Part shown: piece after piece, positions 1 to 7,485 of the stretch
How the letters are laid out: every line of letters starts with the position of its first letter
Numbering within the stretch: position 1 is the first letter of the stretch
Assembly: GCA_964529005.1 (NCBI GenBank)
Contig: CAZGUH010000067.1
Span: 1 to 15,883 of the forward strand
From: CAZGUH01 sp964529005
GTDB lineage: Bacteria > Actinomycetota > Acidimicrobiia > Acidimicrobiales > Ilumatobacteraceae
Direction: 5' to 3'
Length of the DNA stretch: 15,883 nt
Translations under genes and position numbers: made by a program
The notes under the pieces: model-generated
Seen by the model: only the letters and a program-made list of their open reading frames with translations
What the model was told of the DNA's origin: nothing
Database searches by the model: none

Positions 1-159
1 GGTGTGGGCTCATCGCTGCCGCGCGCAGGACTGAGCCTTCGCCCCTGAGCCTCATGACGATTCGCGGCTGGTTGGGGCCCCGCGTCCTTGGCCTCATCGC
101 GGTCCTGGGTGTCGTCTCATCCTGTGTCGAGTGTGGAGGGCCGCGTAGAGTCGCTGCAC
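1..159. other. Unassigned left edge
   Basis: No gene can be supported here. One plus-strand frame runs in from the edge and stops at TGA 46-48, so a short 3' tail of an upstream gene is possible, but its few residues resemble nothing I know. A second plus-strand frame (ATG at 54) begins with a hydrophobic, signal-like stretch. It then runs through the RDD gene in the wrong frame and looks like a shadow until its last part, which is the real gene at 852. A GGAGGG at 135-140 lies upstream of the RDD start. Confidence 0.4.
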
Positions 160-855
160 GTGAGCAACGTGCCGCCGCCGCCAGGGTCACCACCGCCTCC
201 CCCGTGGTCGCCCACGCCGCCCCCTGCAGCGCCGCCGGCACCGCCCGCACCGCCGCCGGGGGCGCCTCCGCCGCCGTCGAGCCCACCGCCCGGGTACAGC
301 ACCGGCTATCCGCCGCAACCACCGGCTGGGTTTCCGACCGCCGGGCTTCCGCCGGGGTACGCGCCATACGGCGCGCCCGGCACGCCGGTCTTCGCAGGGT
401 TCTGGAGCCGCCTGGGCGCGATGATCCTCGACGGCCTCGTCGGGTTCCTGATCGGGCTGCCGTTCTACGTGGCGAGCATCTTCTTCTTTCGCGAGGCGTA
501 CGAAGACTGCGTCTCGATCGACGACGAGATCTTCTGCCCGGCAGGCTCACCGAAGGGGGGTCCGCTCGCGATCGGGATCGGCCTCTGCGTCATCGGTTGG
601 ATCCTCGGCATCGCCATGATCGTCCGCTGGCAAGGCAAGGGCGCATCTCCGGGCATGAGAGCGACCGGCAACCGTCTCGTCGACGCCCGCACCCTGCAGC
701 CGATCGGCGCTGGCCGAGCAACCGGCCGCTACTTCGCCAGCATCATCAGCTCGTTGTTCTGCTCTCTCGGCTTCCTGTGGATGCTCTGGGATGGGAAGCG
801 GCAGACTTGGCACGACAAGATGACGAACAGCGTCGTCATCAAAGGGTCGTCATGA
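160..855 (+). CDS. RDD family membrane protein with proline-rich N-terminus
   Basis: A 231-residue integral membrane protein of the RDD family, whose members are poorly understood; some are linked to ion or solute transport. Residues 1-75 are a very Pro-rich cytoplasmic leader. Three hydrophobic segments follow at about 86-110, 135-155 and 192-210. The family arginine and aspartate sit at the first segment (R84 in FWSRLGAMILDGL, D91), and the usual ending WHDKMTNSVVI is at 217-227. A loop at 117-126 holds two cysteines. I chose GTG 160 because the protein then begins MSNVPPPPG, typical for actinobacterial RDD proteins; an ATG at 88 in frame would add an unlikely leader. The stop overlaps the next ATG (ATGA, 852-855), so the two genes are probably translationally coupled. 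Substrate and role are unknown. Confidence 0.85.
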   Translation: MSNVPPPPGSPPPPPWSPTPPPAAPPAPPAPPPGAPPPPSSPPPGYSTGYPPQPPAGFPTAGLPPGYAPYGAPGTPVFAGFWSRLGAMILDGLVGFLIGLPFYVASIFFFREAYEDCVSIDDEIFCPAGSPKGGPLAIGIGLCVIGWILGIAMIVRWQGKGASPGMRATGNRLVDARTLQPIGAGRATGRYFASIISSLFCSLGFLWMLWDGKRQTWHDKMTNSVVIKGSS

Positions 856-1067
856 GCAGCATCATCACCAAAACATCAGCCAACTCCGTCGTCGTGACCC
901 CGACCCCCTCCGACGAGGAGGCCGCTGCGATCGTCGCGGCGGTCGAGGCGCTGTGGCCGCGCGCCTCCGTCGCCGAGACGCCGCAACGGCGGCGGCCGAC
1001 CTGGAAGTTCAGCGGTCGCTGGTGGTCGGTACCACTCCCGGCGCGCCGCGCTCGACCCTGGCTGTAA
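852..1067 (+). CDS. Small protein resembling acyl-CoA carboxylase epsilon subunit
   Basis: A 71-residue protein starting at the ATG that overlaps the RDD stop. Residues 19-35 (PSDEEAAAIVAAVEALW) match the helical pattern of actinobacterial acyl-CoA carboxylase epsilon subunits. Those are small proteins that bridge and stimulate the biotin-carboxylase (alpha) and carboxyltransferase (beta) subunits. The tail at 51-71 is rich in Trp and Arg (WKFSGRWW, then RRARPWL), as is common in that group. The usual neighbour, a carboxyltransferase gene, is not in the window, so the assignment rests on composition and length only. It ends five bases before the metallophosphoesterase ATG, which supports a real gene in the same transcript. 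The alternative is an uncharacterised small basic protein. Confidence 0.5.
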   Translation: MSSIITKTSANSVVVTPTPSDEEAAAIVAAVEALWPRASVAETPQRRRPTWKFSGRWWSVPLPARRARPWL

Positions 1068-1072
1068 GCCGG

Positions 1073-2068
1073 ATGGACGTCACCACCGTCGCGGACGACC
1101 TGGTCGTCATCCACGACGGGGCGACGGCCCATCGCTTCACCGGCCTCGTTCCTGATACCGACCACGATCTGCTCGGCTGTCGCGTCCGGACGTTGCGCCG
1201 ACCCTCCGGCCGCATGCGGTGCCGCATCGGCACCGTCAACGACACGCACTTCGGCGAGGTCGAATGCGGCCGCGTCGACGACGACCCGCAGGGCCCGATC
1301 CAGCGCTCCGCTCCGGGGGAGCCGCCCTACCCCGAGACGATGAACGCGGCGGCGGCCGACGAGATCGATGCTGCCGGCGTCGACGCAGTGTTCGTCAAGG
1401 GAGATGTGACCGCCGACGGGCAGCCCGAGGAGTGGGCGACGTTCGAACGCTGCTACCGCACGCGCTTCGGCGAACGGCTGCACGTCGTGCGCGGCAACCA
1501 CGACGCCCAGGACACACGCGACGCGTACGCCGGCGACAGTTGGATCGAACTGCCCGGCGTCGCCGTCGCCCTGCTCGACACCACGGTGCCCCACTACGCC
1601 TCGGGGTCTCTGTCCCCCAACCAGATCGACTGGTTGGACGCGCAGGCCGCGGACAGCACCGATCCCGTCATCGTCCTCGGCCACCATCAGCAGTGGATCG
1701 ACGGCGAGCGCGACCCCGGGTACTTCGGCCTGGACCCCGACGCCAGCGACGCGCTGACCGGCGTGATCGAGCGCCGCCCGGCGATCGTCGCCTACGCCGC
1801 CGGCCACACGCATCGGCACCGTGTGCGCCGTCTGCGCTGTGGCGTTCCGACGATCGAGGTCGGCTGTGTGAAGGACTTCCCTGGCACCTGGGCCGAATAC
1901 CGGGTCTACGACGGCGGCGTGCTGCAAGTCGTGCATCGCATGTCGTCGGCCTCGGCGTTGGCGTGGAGCGAGCGGTGCCGCCACCTCTACAGCGACTTTG
2001 GGGTCGACTACCAGTCGTACGCGCTCGGCACGCTCAGCGATCGCTGCTTCCCGATTCCCCTGCGGTGA
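1073..2068 (+). CDS. Calcineurin-like metallophosphoesterase
   Basis: A 331-residue hydrolase of the calcineurin-like metallophosphoesterase superfamily, which cleaves phosphomono- or phosphodiesters at a two-metal centre. All motif blocks are visible in order: D57-x-H59 (NDTHFG), GD at 110-111 (KGDVTADG), GNHD at 141-144, GHH at 203-205 and GHTH at 244-247. Residues 1-50 form an extra N-terminal stretch with FTGLVPDTDH, reminiscent of the small beta domain before the catalytic domain in purple-acid-phosphatase-like proteins. No signal peptide or membrane segment is seen, so it is probably cytoplasmic. ATG 1073 lies five bases after the preceding stop; longer in-frame starts would overlap that gene. 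Its stop overlaps the GTG of the aminotransferase (GTGA, 2065-2068). The substrate cannot be told; cyclic-nucleotide phosphodiesterase (CpdA/GpdQ-like) is one possibility. Confidence 0.9.
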   Translation: MDVTTVADDLVVIHDGATAHRFTGLVPDTDHDLLGCRVRTLRRPSGRMRCRIGTVNDTHFGEVECGRVDDDPQGPIQRSAPGEPPYPETMNAAAADEIDAAGVDAVFVKGDVTADGQPEEWATFERCYRTRFGERLHVVRGNHDAQDTRDAYAGDSWIELPGVAVALLDTTVPHYASGSLSPNQIDWLDAQAADSTDPVIVLGHHQQWIDGERDPGYFGLDPDASDALTGVIERRPAIVAYAAGHTHRHRVRRLRCGVPTIEVGCVKDFPGTWAEYRVYDGGVLQVVHRMSSASALAWSERCRHLYSDFGVDYQSYALGTLSDRCFPIPLR

Positions 2069-3219
2069 CCGTCCTCGCCAGCGCGCTGCGCGCCGCCCAG
2101 GTGCCGCCGTTTCACGCGATGGCGATGGCGCGGCGGGCAGCCGCCATCGAAGCGACCGGCCGGCGCGTGCGGCACCTCGAGGTCGGGCAACCCGCCGCTC
2201 CCGCTCCCCCCTCCGCGCGGGCGGCGGCGATGCGTGCGCTGGAAGCCGGGGCTCACCAGAGCTACACCAACGCTCCGGGATTGCCCGCGCTGCGCCATCG
2301 CATCACCGAGCACTACCGCGACTGGTATGGGATCGACGTTCCCGTGGAGCGGGTGTTCGCCGTCGCGGGGGCCTCCGCGGGGTTCACGCTCGCGTTCCTG
2401 GCATGCTTCGACGCTGGCCAGCGCGTCGGCGTGCTGGAGCCGGGGTATCCGTGTTATCGCAACGCGTTGGTGGCGTTCGGTGTCGACGCCGTTCCGCTTC
2501 CGGTCGGACCGGAGACGTCGTGGTCGCCGACCACCGCGCTTCTCGAAGCCGCCCGGCCGCTCGACGGCGTCGTGGTGGCGTCGCCGTCGAATCCCACCGG
2601 GACGGTCATGGCGACCGAGACCCTCCGCTCGATCGCCGCGTGGGCGCGGCGGGAACGGGCTCACCTGATCTCCGACGAGATCTACCACGGCATCACCTAC
2701 GGCCGGCGGGCCGAGACGATGCTCGCCGTGGAACCCGAGGCCTTCGTCGTCGGCAGCTTCTCGAAGTACTTCTGCATGACCGGCTGGCGCATCGGATGGG
2801 TCGTCGTGCCAGACGGGCTGGTGGACGCCGTCGAGCGGCTCCAGCAGAACCTCTACATCTGTGCACCGGCTCTGTCACAGGCCGCGGCGACCGCCGCGTT
2901 CGACGATCAGGCCGTGCTCGACGCCGAGGTTCAGCGCTACGCCAACAACCGATCGATCCTGTCCGACGGGTTGCGCGCCGCGGGGATCTGCCACATCGCC
3001 GATGCCGACGGCGCGTTCTACGTCTACGCCGACGTCTCGCACCTGACCGCCGACGCGGCCGAGCTGTGCGACCGATGGCTGCACGAGATCGGCGTGGCGG
3101 CGACGCCGGGCCTCGACTTCGACCTCGCCCGCGGACGGCGCTTCGTGCGCTTCAGCTACGCGGGCGACCGCGACGACATCGCGGCAGCGTGCGATGCCCT
3201 CGCGGCGTGGAGGCCGTAG
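2065..3219 (+). CDS. PLP-dependent class I/II aminotransferase
   Basis: A 384-residue fold-type I aminotransferase that moves an amino group between an amino acid and a 2-oxo acid using pyridoxal phosphate. Visible active-site positions are N176 in SPSNPTGT, D204 and Y207 in SDEIYHG, the Schiff-base lysine K234 in SFSKYFCMTGWRIGW, and the carboxylate-binding R362 in RFVRFSYAG. The start is GTG 2065 in the GTGA overlap with the metallophosphoesterase stop, so the two are probably coupled. It is not closely similar to the second aminotransferase in this window (4173-5351): for example GSFSKYFCMTGWRIG here against SSGGKTFNTTGWKIG there. The substrate cannot be assigned; aspartate/alanine/aromatic-type transaminases of this class share these motifs. 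The next gene is convergent, with a 23-base gap and no clear terminator. Confidence 0.9.
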   Translation: MTVLASALRAAQVPPFHAMAMARRAAAIEATGRRVRHLEVGQPAAPAPPSARAAAMRALEAGAHQSYTNAPGLPALRHRITEHYRDWYGIDVPVERVFAVAGASAGFTLAFLACFDAGQRVGVLEPGYPCYRNALVAFGVDAVPLPVGPETSWSPTTALLEAARPLDGVVVASPSNPTGTVMATETLRSIAAWARRERAHLISDEIYHGITYGRRAETMLAVEPEAFVVGSFSKYFCMTGWRIGWVVVPDGLVDAVERLQQNLYICAPALSQAAATAAFDDQAVLDAEVQRYANNRSILSDGLRAAGICHIADADGAFYVYADVSHLTADAAELCDRWLHEIGVAATPGLDFDLARGRRFVRFSYAGDRDDIAAACDALAAWRP

Positions 3220-3242
3220 GAGGAGGAGGGGGCGAGAGGCGA

Positions 3243-3416
3243 CTACTTTCCGTCGTCGTCGAGGTCGACGAACGAGCTGACCTTGTCGCCCACGGAGTCG
3301 GGAAGCTTGTCGACCAGCTTCTCCTTCGCGTCTTCGACCTTGTCCTTGATCGGGTCCGGAATCTTGTCCTCGACCTGCTCCAACGCGTCCTTGGCCTTGT
3401 TCAGGAAGTCACTCAT
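3243..3416 (-). CDS. Small highly charged amphipathic protein
   Basis: A 57-residue hypothetical protein of almost pure Lys/Asp/Glu plus Val/Ile/Leu, starting MSDFLNKAKDALEQVEDK and ending VDLDDDGK. The 7-11-residue periodicity of KD/DK pairs (KIPDPIKDKVEDAKEKLVDK) suggests one or two amphipathic helices. The overall look resembles the small MT0933/Rv0909-type antitoxin-like proteins of actinobacteria, or stress-related coiled proteins, but this is only a similarity of style. No toxin gene is adjacent. It lies 53 bases downstream of msrA on the same strand and may share its transcript. The ATG at 3416 is the only sensible start; the open frame upstream of it is a shadow of msrA. Confidence 0.65.
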   Translation of the reverse strand: MSDFLNKAKDALEQVEDKIPDPIKDKVEDAKEKLVDKLPDSVGDKVSSFVDLDDDGK

Positions 3417-3469
3417 GATCCGAACCGTAGCCAGCGCCGCGAGCCCCGTGGACCAGCTGCGGGTGCGGA

Positions 3470-4117
3470 TCAACCAGCGAGTCCGACGGGGCAGCTGACC
3501 CCGGTGCCACCGAGGCCGCAATACCCGTTGGGGTTCTTGCCGAGATACTGCTGGTGGTACGGCTCGGCGTAGTAGAACGCGCCCGCTGGACGGATCTCGG
3601 TGGTGACGTCGCCGTAGCCCGCGGCGCGCAGCCGTTCGGCGTAGGCAGCCTTCGACGCTTCGGCCGCAGCCTGCTGCGCGGCATCCGTGGTGTAGATGGC
3701 GCTGCGGTACTGCGTTCCGACGTCGTTGCCCTGGCGCATGCCCTGCGTCGGATCGTGGCTCTCCCAGAAGAGGCGGAGCATCTCGTCGTAGCTCGTGACC
3801 GACGGATCGAACACCACGAGCACGACCTCGGTGTGGCCGGTCATGCCGCTGCACACCTCTTCGTACGTGGGGTTCGGGGTGAAGCCTCCGGCATAGCCCA
3901 CTGCGGTGGAGTACACACCGGGGGCCTGCCAGAACTTTCGCTCGGCGCCCCAGAAGCAGCCCATGCCGAACACCGCGGTGGCGAAGCCCTCGGGCCACGG
4001 ACCGCGCAGCGGGTTTCCGTTGACGTAGTGCGCGTCGGGCACCGGCATCGTCTGATCGGTGCGTCCGGGCAACGCCTGATCGGCAGCCACCATCTCGACG
4101 GACTTCCGGAACAACAT
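3470..4117 (-). CDS. msrA: Peptide methionine (S)-S-oxide reductase MsrA
   Basis: A 215-residue enzyme that reduces the S-epimer of methionine sulfoxide in proteins back to methionine, using thioredoxin as reductant. The catalytic cysteine C54 sits in the family signature GMGCFWGAE. The supporting blocks VGYAGG (73-78), GHTEVV (94-99), ESHDPTQ (119-125) and GTQYRS (134-139) are all present. Two recycling cysteines are at C200 (GYCGLGG) and C209 (SCP), the arrangement of three-Cys MsrA proteins such as that of E. coli, and the full length matches that group. No signal peptide is seen, so it acts in the cytoplasm. It is 55 bases downstream of the dapC-like gene on the same strand. The start MLFRKS is the usual beginning for this long form. 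Confidence 0.97.
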   Translation of the reverse strand: MLFRKSVEMVAADQALPGRTDQTMPVPDAHYVNGNPLRGPWPEGFATAVFGMGCFWGAERKFWQAPGVYSTAVGYAGGFTPNPTYEEVCSGMTGHTEVVLVVFDPSVTSYDEMLRLFWESHDPTQGMRQGNDVGTQYRSAIYTTDAAQQAAAEASKAAYAERLRAAGYGDVTTEIRPAGAFYYAEPYHQQYLGKNPNGYCGLGGTGVSCPVGLAG

Positions 4118-4132
4118 GGCTCCAGGCTACGC

Positions 4133-4160
4133 CGCCCCGCACGGTCTGCGCCGCGGGGTG
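4133..4160 (-). terminator. Weak hairpin between dapC-like gene and msrA
   Basis: CCCCGC (4135-4140) can pair with GCGGGG (4153-4158) across a 12-base loop, and one G-T and one C-G pair extend the stem. There is no U-run, so termination is uncertain; it could simply be GC-rich spacer. Confidence 0.25.
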
Positions 4161-4172
4161 CGCGCCCGGCGC

Positions 4173-5351
4173 TCAGGACAGCGTCTTCAGGCGGGCGACC
4201 GCTTCCGCGATCACCTCGTGGCGCTTGCAGAACGCGAAGCGGACGAGGTGGCGGCCCTCGCGCTGGTGGGCGCGGTCGTAGAACACGACGGTCGGGATGC
4301 CGACGACCCCCGCACGTTCCGGGAGGCTCCGGCAGAACGCCAAGCCGTCGCCGTCGGGCTGGAGCGGGCGCACGTCGACGGTGACGAAATACGTTCCGCC
4401 GCTCGGGTAGACGACGAAGCCAGCCTCCGCCAGGCCGGCCGAGAGGACGTCCCGCTTCGCCTGGAGGTCGGCGGCCAGCTCGGCGAAGTACGCGTCGGGC
4501 AACCGCAGCCCTGCCGCGATCGCCGGTTGGAACGGGCCTCCGTTGACGTACGTGAGGAACTGCTTCGCGGTGCGCGCCGCGCTCACCAGTGCCGCAGGCC
4601 CGCACATCCACCCGATCTTCCAGCCGGTGGTGTTGAACGTCTTGCCGCCGCTCGAGATCACGAGCGTGCGCTCGCGCATGCCGGGAAGGGTGGCGATCGA
4701 CAGGTGCCGCGCGCCGTCGAAGACGAGGTGCTCGTAGACCTCGTCGGTGACGACGATCAGATCGTTGTCCCGTGCCAGCGCGGCGATCTGCTCCAGCTGC
4801 TCGCGGGTGAACACCGCTCCGGTCGGGTTGTGGGGCGAGTTGAGGAGGATCAGCTTCGTCTTGGGGTTGACCACGTCGCGCAGTTCGTCCGCGTCGAAGG
4901 CGAATGACGGAGGCCGCAACAACACGGGGCGGGCGATCGCTCCCGCCATCGCGATGCACGCCTGGTAGCTGTCGTACATCGGCTCGAACACCACGACCTC
5001 GTCGCCGGTGTCGAGCAGCCCGAGCAATGCCCCTGCCAGCGCCTCGGTGGCGCCGGCCGTGACGCAGACCTCGTTGTCGGGATCGTAGGAGAGCGACCAG
5101 AAACGCTGCTGATGCTCGGCGATCGCCGTGCGCAGAACGGGCAGGCCAGGCCCCGGCGGGTACTGGTTGATCCCGCCGTCGATCGCGGCCTTCGCGGCGT
5201 CGAGCACCTCACGGGGGCCGTCATCGTCGGGGAAGCCTTGGCCGAGGTTGACGGCGCCCGTCGCCACGGCGAGCGCCGACATCTCGGCGAAGATCGTCGT
5301 TCCGAAACCCTGGAGCTTCGCGGTGAGGAACGGCTCGCGCGGCGATGTCAT
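4173..5351 (-). CDS. dapC: DapC-like succinyldiaminopimelate/methionine-type aminotransferase
   Basis: A 392-residue fold-type I PLP aminotransferase. It closely resembles the actinobacterial group annotated DapC (Rv0858c type), which acts in lysine and diaminopimelate biosynthesis; the related YbdL/kynurenine group prefers methionine or aromatic amino acids. Seen: AVNLGQGFPDDDGP (33-46), NQYPPGPG (62-69), N175 in NSPHNPTGAV, D203 and Y206 in TDEVYEHLVFD, K237 in SSGGKTFNTTGWKIGW, and R371 in HLVRFAFCKR. Its ATG overlaps the deoA stop (ATGA, 5348-5351), so it is the last gene of the deo operon or at least coupled to it. This is an odd partner for nucleoside catabolism, and that placement leaves the true substrate open. 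The gene symbol is a family-level assignment. Confidence 0.9.
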   Translation of the reverse strand: MTSPREPFLTAKLQGFGTTIFAEMSALAVATGAVNLGQGFPDDDGPREVLDAAKAAIDGGINQYPPGPGLPVLRTAIAEHQQRFWSLSYDPDNEVCVTAGATEALAGALLGLLDTGDEVVVFEPMYDSYQACIAMAGAIARPVLLRPPSFAFDADELRDVVNPKTKLILLNSPHNPTGAVFTREQLEQIAALARDNDLIVVTDEVYEHLVFDGARHLSIATLPGMRERTLVISSGGKTFNTTGWKIGWMCGPAALVSAARTAKQFLTYVNGGPFQPAIAAGLRLPDAYFAELAADLQAKRDVLSAGLAEAGFVVYPSGGTYFVTVDVRPLQPDGDGLAFCRSLPERAGVVGIPTVVFYDRAHQREGRHLVRFAFCKRHEVIAEAVARLKTLS

Positions 5352-6694
5352 CGCCGGCCAGCGTATGCCACCCTCTCGCGCACCACGTCGCCGCGCGCCG
5401 AGCCACGGCGGGCGCCGACCCGGTACGCGGCGCGCAATGCTGTAGCGGCTGCGTCGGCGGCGTCGTCGTTGCGCGCATGCACGTGGCCGAGCGGGCGGTC
5501 CGCCCCGACCTCGTCGCCGATCGTGGCCAGCCGGGTGAGGCCGACGCTCGGATCGATCGGATCCTGAGGGCGGGTGCGACCTCCGCCCAAGCCGACGACG
5601 ACGAGCCCGACCGCGCGGGTGTCGATCGCCGTCACGGCGCCCGGGCGCTCGGGGAAGACCGGCGTGACCACGGGCGCGCGGTCCATGCGCTTCCACGGCT
5701 TGGTGAGGATGTCCCGCGGCCCGCCGAGCGCCGCCACCATCCGGGCGAAGCGCTCGGCGGCCTCTCCGCTGTCGATCGCTCGCTGCATCTTCTGGCGCCC
5801 TGATGCGACCGTGCGCGCCAACCGGCCGAGGACGAGCATCTCGGCTCCGAGCGCGAGCACGATCTCGTGCATCCGCGCTTCGCGCCGCTCACCGGTGAGG
5901 TATTCGACGGCGTAGGCGACTTCGAGCGCGTTGCCGGCGACGTCGGCGAGGGGCCGGTCCATGTCGGTGAGCAGCGCGGTTGTCGGCAAGCCGGCGCCGG
6001 CCGCGACCGTCGCCAGGCTCTGCGCCAGTTCACGCGCGTCGCGCATCTTCGCCATGAATGCGCCGTTGCCGACCTTCACGTCCATCGCGAGGCCATCGAG
6101 ACCGGCGGCGAGCTTCTTGGCGAGGATCGACGCGGTGATCAGTGGGATGCTCTCGACCGTGGCGGTGACGTCGCGAATCGCGTACAGCCGCTTGTCCGCC
6201 GGCGCGAGATCCGCGGTCTGGCCGATCACGGCGCAGCCCACGGCGCGCACGACCCGCCTGAACGTCGCCATCGACGGCGTCGCGTCGTATCCCCCGATGC
6301 TCTCCAGCTTGTCGTAGGTGCCGCCGGTGTGTCCGAGGCCGCGGCCGGAGATCATCGGCACGTACCCGCCGCACGCCGCCACCGCCGGCGCGAGCATGAG
6401 GCTCACCGTGTCGCCGACACCGCCCGTGGAGTGCTTGTCGAGCACCGGGCCGGGCAGGTCCCACGTCAGGACCGTGCCGGAGGTGGTCATCGCACGGGTG
6501 AGCGCGACGCGCTCGTCGATCGTCATGCCGCGGAAGAACACCGCCATCGCGAATGCCGCCGCCTGACCCTCGCTCACCGTGTCGTCGGTGAGTCCACGCA
6601 CGAACGACGCGATGTCGTCGGGTGTCAGCTCTGCGCCGTCGCGCTTGGCGCGGATGATCTCCTGCGGCAACACGCGTTCAGTACCCGTCGTCAT
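5348..6694 (-). CDS. deoA: Thymidine/pyrimidine-nucleoside phosphorylase
   Basis: A 448-residue enzyme that splits thymidine or deoxyuridine (or pyrimidine nucleosides generally) with phosphate into base and (deoxy)ribose-1-phosphate. The phosphate-binding motif KHSTGGVGD is at 87-95 and the family signature SGRGLGHTGGTYDKLE at 116-131. Further blocks are KRLYAIRDVTATVESIPLI (a substrate-site segment), KKLAAGLDGLAMDVKVGNGAFM and a C-terminal alpha/beta domain ending near HVHARND. The length agrees with E. coli DeoA and Bacillus Pdp; sequence alone does not separate thymidine-specific from broad pyrimidine enzymes. The start at ATG 6694 gives MTTGTERVLPQEIIRAKRDG, the usual N-terminus, and lies 17 bases inside the end of deoC. 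Longer frames upstream would run deep into deoC and are rejected. Confidence 0.95.
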   Translation of the reverse strand: MTTGTERVLPQEIIRAKRDGAELTPDDIASFVRGLTDDTVSEGQAAAFAMAVFFRGMTIDERVALTRAMTTSGTVLTWDLPGPVLDKHSTGGVGDTVSLMLAPAVAACGGYVPMISGRGLGHTGGTYDKLESIGGYDATPSMATFRRVVRAVGCAVIGQTADLAPADKRLYAIRDVTATVESIPLITASILAKKLAAGLDGLAMDVKVGNGAFMAKMRDARELAQSLATVAAGAGLPTTALLTDMDRPLADVAGNALEVAYAVEYLTGERREARMHEIVLALGAEMLVLGRLARTVASGRQKMQRAIDSGEAAERFARMVAALGGPRDILTKPWKRMDRAPVVTPVFPERPGAVTAIDTRAVGLVVVGLGGGRTRPQDPIDPSVGLTRLATIGDEVGADRPLGHVHARNDDAADAAATALRAAYRVGARRGSARGDVVRERVAYAGRR

Positions 6695-7457
6695 GAGCAG
6701 CGTTCGACCGAGCGCCGTCGCCGTCGAGCGCGTCGATGATCGCGTCGAGCAACGAGCTGGCGCCGAAACGGAAGGTCTCCACCGTCGCCCATCCGGCGCC
6801 CATGACGTCGTCGGCTTGTTCGAGGTACAGCTCGGCGTCGTGCACCGTGCGGATGCCACCACTCGGCTTGATGCCGACGCGGTGCCCCGAGTTGTGGATC
6901 ACCCGGAGCATCACCGCGGTCGCGGCGAGCGTCGCGCCGTGCGCGATCTTGCCGGTGGAGGTCTTCACGAAGTCGGCGCCGTGACTGATGGCCAGCGCGG
7001 TGGCGGACGCGATCGCATCGTCGTCGGGCAGCGCGCCGGTCTCGAGGATGACCTTCAGCAGCTTGCCGTCTGCTGCGGGCGCCTCGTTGCGCACGGCCTC
7101 GACCATCGCGATCGCGGTGCCCAGCTCACCGCGCACGAACGCGTGGTAGGGCAACACGAGATCGACCTCGTCGGCGCCGTCGCCGATCGCCTGGCGAGTC
7201 TCGGCCACGGTCGCGTCGACGTCGTCGCCGCCGTGAGGAAAGTTGACGACGGTCGCGACGCGCACACCCGAGCCCGCCAGCGCGTCGACGCATCTGCGGA
7301 CGAACGCCGGCCACACGCACACGGCCGCGACCCGGCCGTGAGGCCCCACCGCTTTGGCGCACAGCGCGTCGACGCTCTCCTCGGTGGCATCGTCGGACAG
7401 CTCCGTGAGGTCGATGAGCCCGAGCGCTCGCCGGGCGATCTCGGCTGACGTTGCCAT
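6678..7457 (-). CDS. deoC: Deoxyribose-phosphate aldolase
   Basis: A 259-residue class I aldolase that cleaves 2-deoxyribose-5-phosphate to acetaldehyde and glyceraldehyde-3-phosphate, the last step of deoxynucleoside catabolism. The Schiff-base lysine is K165 in DFVKTSTGK. The second active-site lysine K197 is in GIKPSGGIR, and D99 lies in EVDLVLPY. KVILETG (135-141) completes the pattern of the DeoC/FbaB family. The protein starts MATSAEIARRALGLIDLT. The deoC 3' end overlaps the deoA start by 17 bases, and deoC begins 28 bases after the membrane-protein gene, so all belong to one transcript. No phosphopentomutase (deoB) gene is seen in the window; it would be needed to convert deoxyribose-1-phosphate. 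Confidence 0.97.
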   Translation of the reverse strand: MATSAEIARRALGLIDLTELSDDATEESVDALCAKAVGPHGRVAAVCVWPAFVRRCVDALAGSGVRVATVVNFPHGGDDVDATVAETRQAIGDGADEVDLVLPYHAFVRGELGTAIAMVEAVRNEAPAADGKLLKVILETGALPDDDAIASATALAISHGADFVKTSTGKIAHGATLAATAVMLRVIHNSGHRVGIKPSGGIRTVHDAELYLEQADDVMGAGWATVETFRFGASSLLDAIIDALDGDGARSNAAHDDGY

Positions 7458-7485
7458 CGCGTCACCCTACTGTCGCCGGATCGCG

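Noticed and set aside
54..851. Signal-peptide-like plus-strand start at 54
   Set aside because: After about 30 plausible residues it becomes Arg-rich and overlaps the RDD gene in the wrong frame. Only the last part from 852 is a real gene.
839..1984. 381-residue minus-strand open frame
   Set aside because: It lies antisense to the metallophosphoesterase, whose motifs are all present. The antisense protein is compositionally biased and resembles nothing, which is typical of high-GC shadow frames.
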